Source of the DNA: Parvibaculum sp039973015
GTDB taxonomy: Bacteria; Pseudomonadota; Alphaproteobacteria; Parvibaculales; Parvibaculaceae
Length of the DNA stretch: 64,000 nt
Assembly: GCF_039973015.1 (NCBI RefSeq)
Contig: NZ_JBDWLT010000003.1
Location: 62,001 to 126,000 of the forward strand
Direction: 5' to 3'
A model generated the notes under the pieces. The model saw only the letters and a list, made by a program, of their open reading frames with translations. It ran no database searches and had not been told where the DNA came from. Below are positions 1 to 8,706 of this stretch, in pieces. The translations under genes and the position numbers were made by a program. Numbering within the stretch: the first letter of the stretch is position 1; each line of letters begins with the position of its first letter.

Positions 1-25
1 GGCGCACTTTGAAGGACTGAAGCAG

Positions 26-892
26 ATGGCAGGCTCTATACCGCCTTTCGAGCAGCGTCCGGGACCGGGTTTCCGGGCGAGCGAGACCATGCGCCAACGC
101 CGGGCGCGACAGTTTTCGCAACTGCCGGTCCGCACCATCGTGCCGAACTCGCTCACTGTTCTTGCGCTCTGCGCGGGCCTCACTGCAATCCGCTTTGCCA
201 TTGAGGGTCGTTTCGAGGCAGCGGTCGCCGCAATCATCATTGCCTCCGTTTTCGATGCCCTCGATGGGCGCATCGCCCGCATGCTGCGCGGGTCCACACG
301 TTTTGGCGCCGAGCTCGACTCGCTCACCGATTTCGTGAACTTTGGTGTGGCGCCAGTTGTTATCCTCTATCTCTGGTCTCTGGGTGAGATTGGCGGTCTG
401 GGCTGGATTGCAGTACTAGGCTTCTCGGTTTGCTGCGCGCTTCGCCTCGCCCGTTTCAACGTGGCGCTCGAAGATCCAGACAAGCCGGTCTGGACCGGGA
501 ACTATTTCGTAGGCATGCCTTCACCCGCTGCAGCCGGTCTCGTCATGCTGCCGCTCTATCTCTCCTTCATTGGAGTGGAGTGGATAAAGGAAACACCGCT
601 TCTTATCGCGGCCCATGTTCTCGTCATCGCTTTCCTGATGGTAAGCCAGATTCCGACATTCTCGGGAAAGCGCATGGGGTTGCGCATCCGGCGAGACATG
701 GTGCTGCCCGTGCTCCTGCTTGTGGGCATGAGCGCGGCGGTCATTTTGAATTTTCCGTGGATTGCCTTCACAGGCCTGTGCGCGATTTATCTCGCGTCAA
801 TTCCGGTAGCTGTCTTGCGCTACCGCTATCACAAGAAGCGGACTGCTTCCTCTGAACCGCATCCCGACACGGACGATCTCGAAATCGACTGA
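26..892 (+). CDS. pssA: CDP-diacylglycerol--serine O-phosphatidyltransferase
   Basis: Integral membrane enzyme that makes phosphatidylserine from CDP-diacylglycerol and serine, the first step toward phosphatidylethanolamine. The 288-residue product carries the complete CDP-alcohol phosphatidyltransferase signature: Asp77, Asp80-Gly81, Ala84-Arg85, Gly94, Asp98 and Asp102, with the family spacing (DxxDGxxARx8GxxxDxxxD). Several hydrophobic segments follow, and the C-terminus is short and charged. The ATG at 26 has a GAAGGA ribosome site about 9 bases upstream. A start at residue 22 (Met-Arg-Gln) is possible, but N-terminal extensions are common in alphaproteobacterial PssA. A stop codon in another frame at bases 10-12 may close the upstream gene, which in many relatives is psd; too little is present to name it. 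The function is near certain; the exact start is less so. Confidence 0.95.
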   Translation: MAGSIPPFEQRPGPGFRASETMRQRRARQFSQLPVRTIVPNSLTVLALCAGLTAIRFAIEGRFEAAVAAIIIASVFDALDGRIARMLRGSTRFGAELDSLTDFVNFGVAPVVILYLWSLGEIGGLGWIAVLGFSVCCALRLARFNVALEDPDKPVWTGNYFVGMPSPAAAGLVMLPLYLSFIGVEWIKETPLLIAAHVLVIAFLMVSQIPTFSGKRMGLRIRRDMVLPVLLLVGMSAAVILNFPWIAFTGLCAIYLASIPVAVLRYRYHKKRTASSEPHPDTDDLEID

Positions 893-895
893 GGT

Positions 896-1117
896 CTAGT
901 GCTCTTCCCGGTCGTAACCGCCGTTCTCGGCCGGCCCTTCGGCCTCTTGAAAACCGGCCTTTTCGGTCCTCGACATCACATGCCGCTTCAATGTCCCCGA
1001 TGCGTCGAGGATCGGCTCTACGCGGCGTCTGATCTCCGAATGCGGTTGACTCCGTTGCATCTGTTGCTCCGCTGCCCCGGTATCTTTGCCGGTACGCTGC
1101 TTGTGAAACCTACTCAT
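896..1117 (-). CDS. Small hypothetical protein overlapping the methyltransferase gene
   Basis: A 73-residue, highly charged, hydrophilic reading frame with no domain I recognise. Its ATG overlaps the end of the upstream methyltransferase gene: the ATGAGTAG string holds both the new start codon and the TAG stop of that gene. Such overlaps are typical of translational coupling, and this is the main reason to accept it. Its stop lies only three bases from the convergent pssA stop, so it fills the space exactly. Against it: composition is ordinary for a random frame in GC-rich DNA, and an opposite-strand frame (899-1189) is equally open. Treat it as a possible small gene with no assigned function. 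Confidence 0.35.
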   Translation of the reverse strand: MSRFHKQRTGKDTGAAEQQMQRSQPHSEIRRRVEPILDASGTLKRHVMSRTEKAGFQEAEGPAENGGYDREEH

Positions 1118-2402
1118 CTATGTCACCTGCGTCTTGCGACGCGGGGTATTCGCCCGCTTCAGCCCCTCCATTCCTTGCCGGCAATCTGATTGCACGAATA
1201 AGAACGAGCCGAAGCTGTTTTGTTTCCAGCGCTTGACTGCGAGCGAGCCAGACAGCGCCTTCCTCTATCAAGGTGGGGGCGGTTTCCGGCAGAAGTTTGG
1301 CATTTTGCAGGCAATCATGGAGCTGTCGCCAACCGGCTTGAATAAGCGGCAGATATTCTGACGAAATGTCTGCGAAGCTTTCCAATTTGTAATCTTGTGC
1401 GGCGATTGCCTGCCGGTATTCCGCTTCGCTCCAGGGAGACGCGATACCGCCTTCCGCGGCCCGCCAGGCAGTAAGCGCAGCGGCCTCGTCCATCTCCGTA
1501 TCGATACCATCGGCAAGAACAAAATCGGTGAGCACCAGGGAACCGCCATCGCAGAGCCCCCTATGTATTTCTGCGAGCATCTTTTCGCGGTCAGCGACGG
1601 CAAACATCGCTTCGCGCATGAAGATCGCCGCATGACCACCCGCCGGATTGAAGTCCGCAGGCTCCAGCCCGTCCGGCCCACAGGCATGGACGGGAGCCGT
1701 TTCACTCATACCTTCTTTGGCGGACAATCTCATTGCCTCGGCTGCTATTTCGAGGTCGTGCTCGATGCCGAGGATCGAGACGCCATGCTTTGCAGCCACT
1801 GCGCGCATGCCGCCGCCGAGTCCGGGGGTAAGGTCGAGAAAACGGCCCTTGCGCGTGAAGTCGGCCAGAGATGCGACGCGCAACGCGAAGTCTGCGCTGC
1901 CCGGGAGGCTGAAGCCGGGCCCCCACAGTTCCTGGATGATCTCAAGACGGCTTAGCGATTTGGGAGGCTCGGCTTTTTCCGGCATCGCTGGGGCGGCCGG
2001 CTTTTTGATAGCCGCGGAGGATGGCTTTTGCTTTTGTGCTTTGCGTGTAATTCCTTTTGCGCGCGCGACGTCGTCCGTCTCCATCCCTTCCCACCACGCT
2101 ATGACGCGCAGCAGAATTTCCATGACAGTCCCGGCCTCCTTGGCCCTTTTCTTTTCGGGCTTCCCGGAGGACTTCGCGTCGGCGCCGTCAGAATCGTCAG
2201 CTTCGCCAGGGGGCTTGGGGCGTTTGGCCAGAGTCTTCTCGACGGCGGAGCGCTGCATCGCGTTGAGCTTCCGCATGCGGCGAAACCGAACGATTGCTTC
2301 CGCCGACATCTGGTCGAGGGCGGCTGTGAAAACAGACATCGGCATCGTCTGCAGCTCATCGCTACCGACCGTTGCCAGATTGACGAGCGCTGGATTGCTC
2401 AT
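1110..2402 (-). CDS. Class I SAM-dependent methyltransferase-like protein
   Basis: A 430-residue protein of two parts. Residues 1-150 are helical and charged, ending in a long Lys/Pro/Ala-rich linker (about 60-150). Residues 155-400 resemble a Rossmann methyltransferase: a glycine-rich motif I (FLDLTPGLGGG, about 188-198) followed by an acidic strand end (GIEHD) where SAM ribose would bind, and a later strand with aspartate (LVLTDFVLAD). The substrate cannot be read from the sequence. It is transcribed away from the MMPL exporter across a 251-base gap and probably co-transcribed with the small overlapping frame downstream. Motif I reads D-x-T-P-G-x-G-G rather than the usual D-x-G-x-G-x-G, so activity is not certain. 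Confidence 0.75.
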   Translation of the reverse strand: MSNPALVNLATVGSDELQTMPMSVFTAALDQMSAEAIVRFRRMRKLNAMQRSAVEKTLAKRPKPPGEADDSDGADAKSSGKPEKKRAKEAGTVMEILLRVIAWWEGMETDDVARAKGITRKAQKQKPSSAAIKKPAAPAMPEKAEPPKSLSRLEIIQELWGPGFSLPGSADFALRVASLADFTRKGRFLDLTPGLGGGMRAVAAKHGVSILGIEHDLEIAAEAMRLSAKEGMSETAPVHACGPDGLEPADFNPAGGHAAIFMREAMFAVADREKMLAEIHRGLCDGGSLVLTDFVLADGIDTEMDEAAALTAWRAAEGGIASPWSEAEYRQAIAAQDYKLESFADISSEYLPLIQAGWRQLHDCLQNAKLLPETAPTLIEEGAVWLARSQALETKQLRLVLIRAIRLPARNGGAEAGEYPASQDAGDIDE

Positions 2403-2653
2403 CGTCCGTTGATCCCCAAAGTGGCCCCGTGTCCTGCTGGAAACGGCGGCCGTTCTTTCCCCATTCGGTCCGTCCGTCCCGGCTGGAGGATGGACAAACC
2501 CGTCATCCTTAATGGCATAAGGCCCGTTAAATCATCGTTTCCTGACAAAGGCTTATGGTTAACACTAGGTAAATCGGCCCTTTTCTTTCGCGGCGGAATC
2601 CCGCAATTTACGCGTGCGCCGGGTTGTTTTTGGGGGGAAGGCGGCGCTAGTCC

Positions 2654-4957
2654 ATGCAGAAATTGAGAAATCCAGTTTTGCGTTTTCCGCGCCTGACTAT
2701 CGCTCTTTGTCTGGCGATATTTGCGGTCTCGGTGGCGGGCGTCTTTCAGTTCTCGCTGTCCTACGACACACGCGTCTTTTTCAACCCGGAAGGGGCCGAT
2801 CTCGCAAAGCTGCGCGATTTCGAGTCCAAATACGGCCAGAATAACGACGTGCTGATGGTCCTCTGGGCGAACGGCCGCAAAGTAACGGAGCCGGACGTAT
2901 TGGCAGCGCTCGGCGATCTTGTTTCCGAAGCGTGGCGTTTGCCACACTCGACGCGCGTGGATTCGCTCGCCAATTTTCCCCACGTCACGGCTGGTGCTGA
3001 CAGCTTTGCCGTTGCCGACCTCGTGCCTGAGCCGGGAAAGGTAACCCCCGATGAAGCGGAGAAGATCGAGCGGATCGCGCTCGCTGACCCTCTGATCCGC
3101 GACCGCTTGCTTGCCTCGGATGCAAGCGCTGCCGGCGTTCTCGTGAACTTCAATCTGCCGGAAGAAGCGTCCGTCGAGGTGCAGGAGATTGTCGCGGCTT
3201 CCCGCGCACTCGCAGCGTCTTTCGAGGCTGATCACCCCGGCATCGAGGTGAAGCTCACAGGCAACGTGATGCTGATGGCGGCTTTTTCCGAAGCCGCGAT
3301 GAGTGACGTCAAGGTGCTGATTCCTGTCAGCCTGGCAATCACGGCGATCGTCATGTTTGTTTTCGTGAGAGCCGTCCTGCCAAGCGTCGCGATACTCTCG
3401 CTGCTCGGTCTTTCCAGCGCTGCCGCCATGGGCCTCGCCGGCTGGTACGGTTATGAGATCAATACAGGTACGGTCGCCTGTCCCATCATCATCATGACCG
3501 TCAACATGGCGGCAGCGGTGCGTATCGTGACGACGGCGCTCGGCGCGCTTGGAAGAGGATTGACGCGCCATGAGGCGATCGCGGAAGCGATCTCAATCAA
3601 TCTTTGGCCTGTGACCCTCACAAATGCGACGACGATGATTGGGTTTCTGGCGATGAACCTCGCCGATGCGCCGCCGCTTCGCCAGCAGGGCAATGTCGTG
3701 GTTGTCGGCATCTGCCTCGCCTACATCTTCACCTTCACCTGGCTTCCGGCACTTCTCTCGCTGATGGAGCTGCGGCCCGCCGTACAGCGTTCGGAGCGGG
3801 TCATGGTGCTGCTTGGCCATTTCGTGAACCGCTACTACAGGCAGCTCTTTTTCCTTTGCAGTATTATTGTCGTCTCATGTGCCATATGGCTCGGTAATAT
3901 TCGCCTCGACGATGATTTTGCACGCTACTTCGATGAGCGTTTTGACTATCGGCAGGATTCGGATTTTGCCGAGAAGCATCTGACAGGACTCAATATTGTT
4001 GAGTTCGATGTTGGTTCGGGCAGGGATGGCGGTGTTTTCGAGCCCGGTTATCAGGAAAAGCTGGCAGCCTTCGATGCGTGGCTTCGCGAGCAACCCGGCG
4101 TTGTGAGTGTGCTTTCAATTTCCCACATCACGCGACGTGTGCACGACGCAATGAATGCAGGGCGCAATGCGGAGACCGAATTTCCTTCCGACAGGGAGAC
4201 CATCGCGCAGTACTTTCTCCTTTACGAGCTTTCACTTCCTTACGGCGTCTCTCTGAATGACCAGATAAATGTCAGCCGTTCTTCGAGCCGCGTCACGGCC
4301 ATCTTGCGGAAAATGTCATCAAGCCAGATCCGTGATCTTGATGAACGGGCGACCTTGTGGCTGGCGGAGAATGTGCCACCGGAAATGCAGGCGAGGGCGA
4401 CAGGCGTTAACGTCCTCTTCGCTAACCTGTCGGGCATCAATATCCGCTCCATGATGTTTGCAACGCTTGTCTCGGTACTCATCATTGCCGTTGTTGTTGG
4501 TCTGGCGCTACGAAGCCCGGTCTATGGCGCGCTCAGCATTTTGCTGAATATGTTGCCTTCGCTGGTTGGTTTCGGTTTGTGGGGCCTTCTCTATCAGGAC
4601 ATAGGTTTGGCGGCGTCCGTCGTTACCGCCATGACCATCGGCCTCGTTGTTGATGACACGATCTACTTCCTTTTGATGTATCAGCAGGCGAGGGCGCGCG
4701 GACTGGACCCGGAGGGTGCCATCAACCACGTCTTTGCCACGGTTGGCGTGGCCATGCTTGTAATCACGGTTTCACTGACTATCGGTTTTGGTACGCTCGT
4801 TTTTTCTGGCTTCGAGGTGAACCGCTCACTGGGGGCCATGACGGCGCTTGTAATCATGTCCAACCTCTTCATCGACTGGCTCATGCTGCCACCTGTGATG
4901 AGAATTATGGAGAACGCACGATCGCGAGCTCTCCGGCGGGCGGGGGCAGGAGGTTGA
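2654..4957 (+). CDS. MMPL/RND superfamily exporter
   Basis: A 767-residue inner membrane protein with the RND two-fold layout: an N-terminal membrane helix (about 12-32), a periplasmic loop (about 35-220), a block of helices (about 225-420), a second periplasmic loop (about 420-590) and a final helix block (about 600-755). It contains the MMPL-type acidic residues in the membrane (GLVVDDTIYFLLMY). The family moves hydrophobic molecules such as lipids, hopanoids or sterols using the proton gradient, and usually works without a classical TolC partner. The start ATG at 2654 follows a GGGGGAAGG stretch, a little far upstream. It stands alone, with no adjacent membrane-fusion protein. A second, longer RND protein (59112-61604) lies at the other end of the window. 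Cargo unknown. Confidence 0.85.
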   Translation: MQKLRNPVLRFPRLTIALCLAIFAVSVAGVFQFSLSYDTRVFFNPEGADLAKLRDFESKYGQNNDVLMVLWANGRKVTEPDVLAALGDLVSEAWRLPHSTRVDSLANFPHVTAGADSFAVADLVPEPGKVTPDEAEKIERIALADPLIRDRLLASDASAAGVLVNFNLPEEASVEVQEIVAASRALAASFEADHPGIEVKLTGNVMLMAAFSEAAMSDVKVLIPVSLAITAIVMFVFVRAVLPSVAILSLLGLSSAAAMGLAGWYGYEINTGTVACPIIIMTVNMAAAVRIVTTALGALGRGLTRHEAIAEAISINLWPVTLTNATTMIGFLAMNLADAPPLRQQGNVVVVGICLAYIFTFTWLPALLSLMELRPAVQRSERVMVLLGHFVNRYYRQLFFLCSIIVVSCAIWLGNIRLDDDFARYFDERFDYRQDSDFAEKHLTGLNIVEFDVGSGRDGGVFEPGYQEKLAAFDAWLREQPGVVSVLSISHITRRVHDAMNAGRNAETEFPSDRETIAQYFLLYELSLPYGVSLNDQINVSRSSSRVTAILRKMSSSQIRDLDERATLWLAENVPPEMQARATGVNVLFANLSGINIRSMMFATLVSVLIIAVVVGLALRSPVYGALSILLNMLPSLVGFGLWGLLYQDIGLAASVVTAMTIGLVVDDTIYFLLMYQQARARGLDPEGAINHVFATVGVAMLVITVSLTIGFGTLVFSGFEVNRSLGAMTALVIMSNLFIDWLMLPPVMRIMENARSRALRRAGAGG

Positions 4958-5145
4958 TTGAGGCGGAGGGGAGAAAGGAAAGAACGCCGCCGCGAGGACG
5001 CAGTTTGTCCATGCTGGGGTCGGACCGGTCGGAATAGTCGTTCAGTCTTGCCGTTTGCACCGCCGCCTCTTGCGCGGGAGAAGAAATAATACCAATTTAC
5101 CATCTCACATCCTGGCGGTGAGACTGCGATTTTTGGGGGAGAGCA

Positions 5146-5871
5146 GTGAATATCGACAGAACCGCTTCAGGCGGAATCTCGAACTATCTGACTCCGCCGG
5201 TGATGATTGTTGGTATGCATCGTAGCGGCACCAGCTTTCTCACGGGATCGCTTCAGCTTGCCGGCCTGGAACTGGGCGAGCACAGCGAATGGAACCGGCA
5301 TAACCAGAAAGGCAATCGCGAAAATCAGGAGATCGTGGCCTTCCACGATATGATTTTGGCGCGCAATGGTTTTGCCTGGGACAATCCGCCTCCGGGGCCT
5401 CTGTCGTGGACGGAGGAAGAAGTAGCCAGCGCACATCGTTGGATGGAGCAATATAAAAGCGAAGCGCGTTGGGGCTTCAAGGATCCCAGAAGCTTGTTGC
5501 TTGTGGAAGGTTGGCTTGCCCTCTTGCCCAATCTTCAATTCGTGGGCATTTTCCGGCATCCTGAAGCCGTCTCTCGGTCGCTGCGCAAGAGGGGGCGCAT
5601 AACAGAGGAGCAGGCTCTGGGCTTATGGAGGTCATATAATTCCAGGTTGCTCGATCTTCACAACCAAAGGAAGTTTCCGCTCCTTTGCTTCGACGAAGAC
5701 GAACAGGTTCTCCACGAAAAGCTGGATGAAGTATGCGCCGAGTTGGGGCTTAAGGCACCGCCGGATGAGCGCTTCTTCAGTGCCGAACTAAAGCATCACA
5801 AGGCGAGAAAAAGTTCGATTCCGCAGGAACTTAAAGCCTTGTACCGCGCGTTGCGCGAAGTGGCCCGGTAA
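5146..5871 (+). CDS. Sulfotransferase family protein
   Basis: A 241-residue cytosolic protein with the PAPS-binding P-loop near its N-terminus (VGMHRSGTSFL, about residues 22-32). A second nucleotide-binding stretch is GIFRHPEAVSRSLRKR, matching the 3'-phosphate motif where Arg and Ser bind PAPS. It probably transfers sulfate to a glycan or lipid. Translation begins at a GTG (5146) preceded by GGGGGAGAG. It opens a tight run: six bases separate it from the first glycosyltransferase, which overlaps the second by four, followed by a methyltransferase. The context suggests decoration of a surface carbohydrate or glycolipid. The acceptor cannot be inferred. Confidence 0.8.
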   Translation: MNIDRTASGGISNYLTPPVMIVGMHRSGTSFLTGSLQLAGLELGEHSEWNRHNQKGNRENQEIVAFHDMILARNGFAWDNPPPGPLSWTEEEVASAHRWMEQYKSEARWGFKDPRSLLLVEGWLALLPNLQFVGIFRHPEAVSRSLRKRGRITEEQALGLWRSYNSRLLDLHNQRKFPLLCFDEDEQVLHEKLDEVCAELGLKAPPDERFFSAELKHHKARKSSIPQELKALYRALREVAR

Positions 5872-5877
5872 TCGCCC

Positions 5878-6822
5878 ATGGTCAGCATATTTCGCCGGAA
5901 GCCATATCTCTCGATCATCATGATCGTCTACAAGATGCCGGATCAAGCCGACAAGACGCTACTTTCCCTCAGCCCTGCATATCAGCACGAGGTTGAGGAG
6001 AAGGACTACGAAGTCATCGTCGTCGAAAACAGATCGGACAAGATTTTTGGTGCGGACCGAGCGAAGAAATATGCCGGAAATGTCCGCTATTTCTTACGCG
6101 AGGAAACCGAGCGCACACCTGTGCATGCGGTGAACTTCGGCGTATCCAAAGCACGAGGAACGCATGTTGCGGTCATGATCGATGGGGCGCGGATGGTGTC
6201 CCCGGGCGTTGTGGGGCAAACACTTCAGGTGTTTCGCATGTGCCCAGAGGGGATCGTTTCGACACCCGGTTATCATATCGGTAGAAAGCTTCAACAGGTC
6301 GCCGTCAACGAAGGTTACGACGAGCGTGAGGAAGCGAAGATGCTCAAAAGCATTCGCTGGCCGGAGAACGGATACCGCCTGTTCGAGATAGCAGTGTTCA
6401 GCGGCTCTTGTCAGTCGGGTTTCTTTCGGCCAACTGCCGAGAGCAATTTCATAGCCTTGTCAGTTCGTAAGTGGAATGAGGTGGGGGGCATGGATAGCCG
6501 CTACAATGATTTTGGTGGCGGCAATGCAAACCTCGACTTGTACAAGCGTTTGCTCGATCCTCCCGGCGTTCCTTACTATTTGCTGTTCGGAGAAGGGTCG
6601 TTTCATCAATTCCATGGTGGCGTGACCACGGGCACGCGAAGCGAGGAGCGCAACAAGGTCTACCGGCAATTGACCGAACAGGACATTGCTATTCGCGGTG
6701 AAGACCGCTCCGCACCGAAGGCAAAGCCGATCCTCTTTGGATATGCTCGTCCGCCGGTTTACCGGTTTCTTCGCCAGTCGCTCGACAAGGCGCAGAAAAC
6801 GCGGAAGGACGATCAGAAATGA
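5878..6822 (+). CDS. Glycosyltransferase family 2-like protein (first of tandem pair)
   Basis: A 314-residue protein with a GT-A fold start (YLSIIMIVYKMPDQADKTLL, then YEVIVVENRS). The region where GT2 enzymes have the metal-binding DXD motif reads IDGARM (about 101-106), so the second aspartate is missing. Later it carries GEGSFHQFHGGVTT, which is nearly identical in the neighbouring paralog at 6819 and probably forms part of the active site. The stop codon overlaps the ATG of that paralog (ATGA), indicating coupled translation. The pair very likely arose by tandem duplication. Role: sugar transfer onto a surface glycan is likely, but donor and acceptor are unknown. Confidence 0.8.
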   Translation: MVSIFRRKPYLSIIMIVYKMPDQADKTLLSLSPAYQHEVEEKDYEVIVVENRSDKIFGADRAKKYAGNVRYFLREETERTPVHAVNFGVSKARGTHVAVMIDGARMVSPGVVGQTLQVFRMCPEGIVSTPGYHIGRKLQQVAVNEGYDEREEAKMLKSIRWPENGYRLFEIAVFSGSCQSGFFRPTAESNFIALSVRKWNEVGGMDSRYNDFGGGNANLDLYKRLLDPPGVPYYLLFGEGSFHQFHGGVTTGTRSEERNKVYRQLTEQDIAIRGEDRSAPKAKPILFGYARPPVYRFLRQSLDKAQKTRKDDQK

Positions 6823-7799
6823 AGAAGCCGCTTCTTTCTGTCATCGTGATTGCCTATGACATGCCCCGGCAGGCGTTGAACACGCTGTTGAGCTTTGCTC
6901 CCAGCTATCAACAGGGCGTGGATGCGGATGACTACGAGGTCATTGTCGTCGAAAACCGGTCGGCGAGAAACATGAATGCCGCCGAGATTGATCGTCTTCC
7001 CGGTAATTTCCACTATTTTCTGCGGGACGAAAAGGGAGTTTCGCCCGCCGCCGCAATTAACTTTGGGGTGGAAAAGGCAAAGGGAAAATTCATCGGTCTG
7101 CTGATTGATGGCGCACGCATGGTTACGCCGGGCGTTATTCGTCACGCGCTTATGTCATTTCGGATGACTGACGATGCCCTCGTTCTCGTGCCGGGTTATC
7201 ACTTGGGGGAGAACGAACAGCAATTCAATCTGGAGCATGGATATAACGAGGAGGTCGAAAAGGAGCTTCTCGATGGCGTAGACTGGCGCAATAATGGCTA
7301 TCGTCTTTTTGACATTTCCTGCAATTGCGGGGCAAACCGGAATGGTTTCTTCCACCCCTTTCTTGAGTGCAACTGCCTGTTTGTCTCGAAGGAAATATTC
7401 ACTGAGATTGGCGGCGCGGATGAACGATTTGACATGCCGGGCGGCGGCGCACTGAACCTCTACATCTATTACAAGCTGGCAACACATCAGGACACTGAGG
7501 TTTTTCTTCTCGCCGGTGAGGGGTCGTTTCATCAGATTCACGGTGGCGTCACGACCTCAAGCAAGGCAGACAGGGAAGACCTGCTGGAGAAAATCAACAA
7601 CCAGCTGTCCGAATTGCTGGGGCACCCGTTCAGGTCGCCGACAGTGGAGTTCACCCTTCTTGGGAAGTTCCGGGGGCCGGCTCTTCGATATCTCAAGTTT
7701 TCCGTTGAGCGGGGGATCCGCAGATTCGGGCGTCTGGATGCCGAGGGGCGGGACCCTTATGACGACGACCGGAAGAAACGAAAGAAAGTTGCGGTTTGA
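6819..7799 (+). CDS. Glycosyltransferase family 2-like protein (second of tandem pair)
   Basis: A 326-residue paralog of the preceding gene, alike along most of its length: DDYEVIVVENRSA against KDYEVIVVENRSD, the same IDGARMV turn in place of DXD, and GEGSFHQIHGGVTTS. The C-terminal 60 residues diverge and are basic (DDDRKKRKKVAV). It also contains several cysteines around the central strand (FDISCNCGANRNGFF, LECNCLF) that the first copy partly lacks, which suggests the copies have specialised. Its start overlaps the first gene by four bases. It should act on the same glycan at a neighbouring step, or the two may form a heterodimer; this is inference. Confidence 0.8.
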   Translation: MKKPLLSVIVIAYDMPRQALNTLLSFAPSYQQGVDADDYEVIVVENRSARNMNAAEIDRLPGNFHYFLRDEKGVSPAAAINFGVEKAKGKFIGLLIDGARMVTPGVIRHALMSFRMTDDALVLVPGYHLGENEQQFNLEHGYNEEVEKELLDGVDWRNNGYRLFDISCNCGANRNGFFHPFLECNCLFVSKEIFTEIGGADERFDMPGGGALNLYIYYKLATHQDTEVFLLAGEGSFHQIHGGVTTSSKADREDLLEKINNQLSELLGHPFRSPTVEFTLLGKFRGPALRYLKFSVERGIRRFGRLDAEGRDPYDDDRKKRKKVAV

Positions 7800-7857
7800 G
7801 CTTTTGTGTTTTTGAGATTCGCATTTGCAGGCGCAACTGCGTCGGGAGAAAGAAGTT

Positions 7858-8661
7858 ATGACTACCGTTTATATGCCGCCCTCCATCCGGCACTTTGAAC
7901 CTCTACATCGGGTTTTCAGCACCTGGATCGATCACCTGCCTTTTGGCTATGATCTTGTGACGGCGTTGCGTCCAAAACTGCTCGTTGAACTGGGTACGCA
8001 TAAAGGGCTCTCCTACTTCACCTTTTGCCAGGCGATGAAGGAAAATGACGTGGACGGCCTGTGCTATGCGGTCGACACTTTCGAGGGCGATGCGCATACG
8101 GATAAATATGACGAGTCGGTGTTCACGATGGTGAATGATCACAACCGGCATAATTATCACGGGTTTTCATACCTCATGCGTATGTTCTTCAACGATGCGC
8201 TTCGGCACTTCGGCGATGACAGCGTGGATCTTCTTCACATCGATGGTTTCCACACTTACGAGGCCGTCAGCGAGGATTTCGCAAACTGGTATCCGAAGGT
8301 AAAGCCAGGCGGCATCATGTTGTTTCACGATGTGCAGGCGAGGCTGCAGGATTTCGGGGCATGGAAGTTCTGGGAGGAACTAACGGGTAAACACGAAACC
8401 TTCACCTTCAATCATGGCTTTGGGCTCGGTGTACTCCGTAAACCCGGCGGTAACCGCGATAATGATCCCGAATTGGTCAACCTGCTCTTTCCTGCACAGC
8501 CGGCCCCTGAAGCTTCGGCCTCTCTTCGAGCTTTCTATGTTCATGCCAGCAAGCACATGGAGAACACTCACAAGGTGAAGCGCTTGCGGAAGCTTGAGGA
8601 GGAAAAAGCCAGGTTAAAGGAAAAAGAGAAGAAGCCAGCTCAGCCCAAGGTGAAAAAATAG
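7858..8661 (+). CDS. Class I SAM-dependent methyltransferase
   Basis: A 267-residue protein of the Methyltransf_24 type. Motif I region is LLVELGTHKGLSYFTF, followed by an acidic strand (YAVDTFEGD) and the diagnostic block LLHIDGFHTYEAVSEDF with KPGGIMLFHD. These features are shared with methyltransferases that act on sugars in glycan and natural product clusters. The last 45 residues are a charged Lys/Glu helix, probably a coiled coil. I chose the ATG at 7858 (preceded by GGGAGAAAG) over an upstream TTG at 7825. It lies 58 bases after the second glycosyltransferase and most likely belongs to the same transcript, methylating the sugar they add. Confidence 0.82.
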   Translation: MTTVYMPPSIRHFEPLHRVFSTWIDHLPFGYDLVTALRPKLLVELGTHKGLSYFTFCQAMKENDVDGLCYAVDTFEGDAHTDKYDESVFTMVNDHNRHNYHGFSYLMRMFFNDALRHFGDDSVDLLHIDGFHTYEAVSEDFANWYPKVKPGGIMLFHDVQARLQDFGAWKFWEELTGKHETFTFNHGFGLGVLRKPGGNRDNDPELVNLLFPAQPAPEASASLRAFYVHASKHMENTHKVKRLRKLEEEKARLKEKEKKPAQPKVKK

Positions 8662-8706
8662 CGCTCCTTCTCAGCAGGGGCATTTCCATTTTTCCGTCGG
8701 GTGCCG

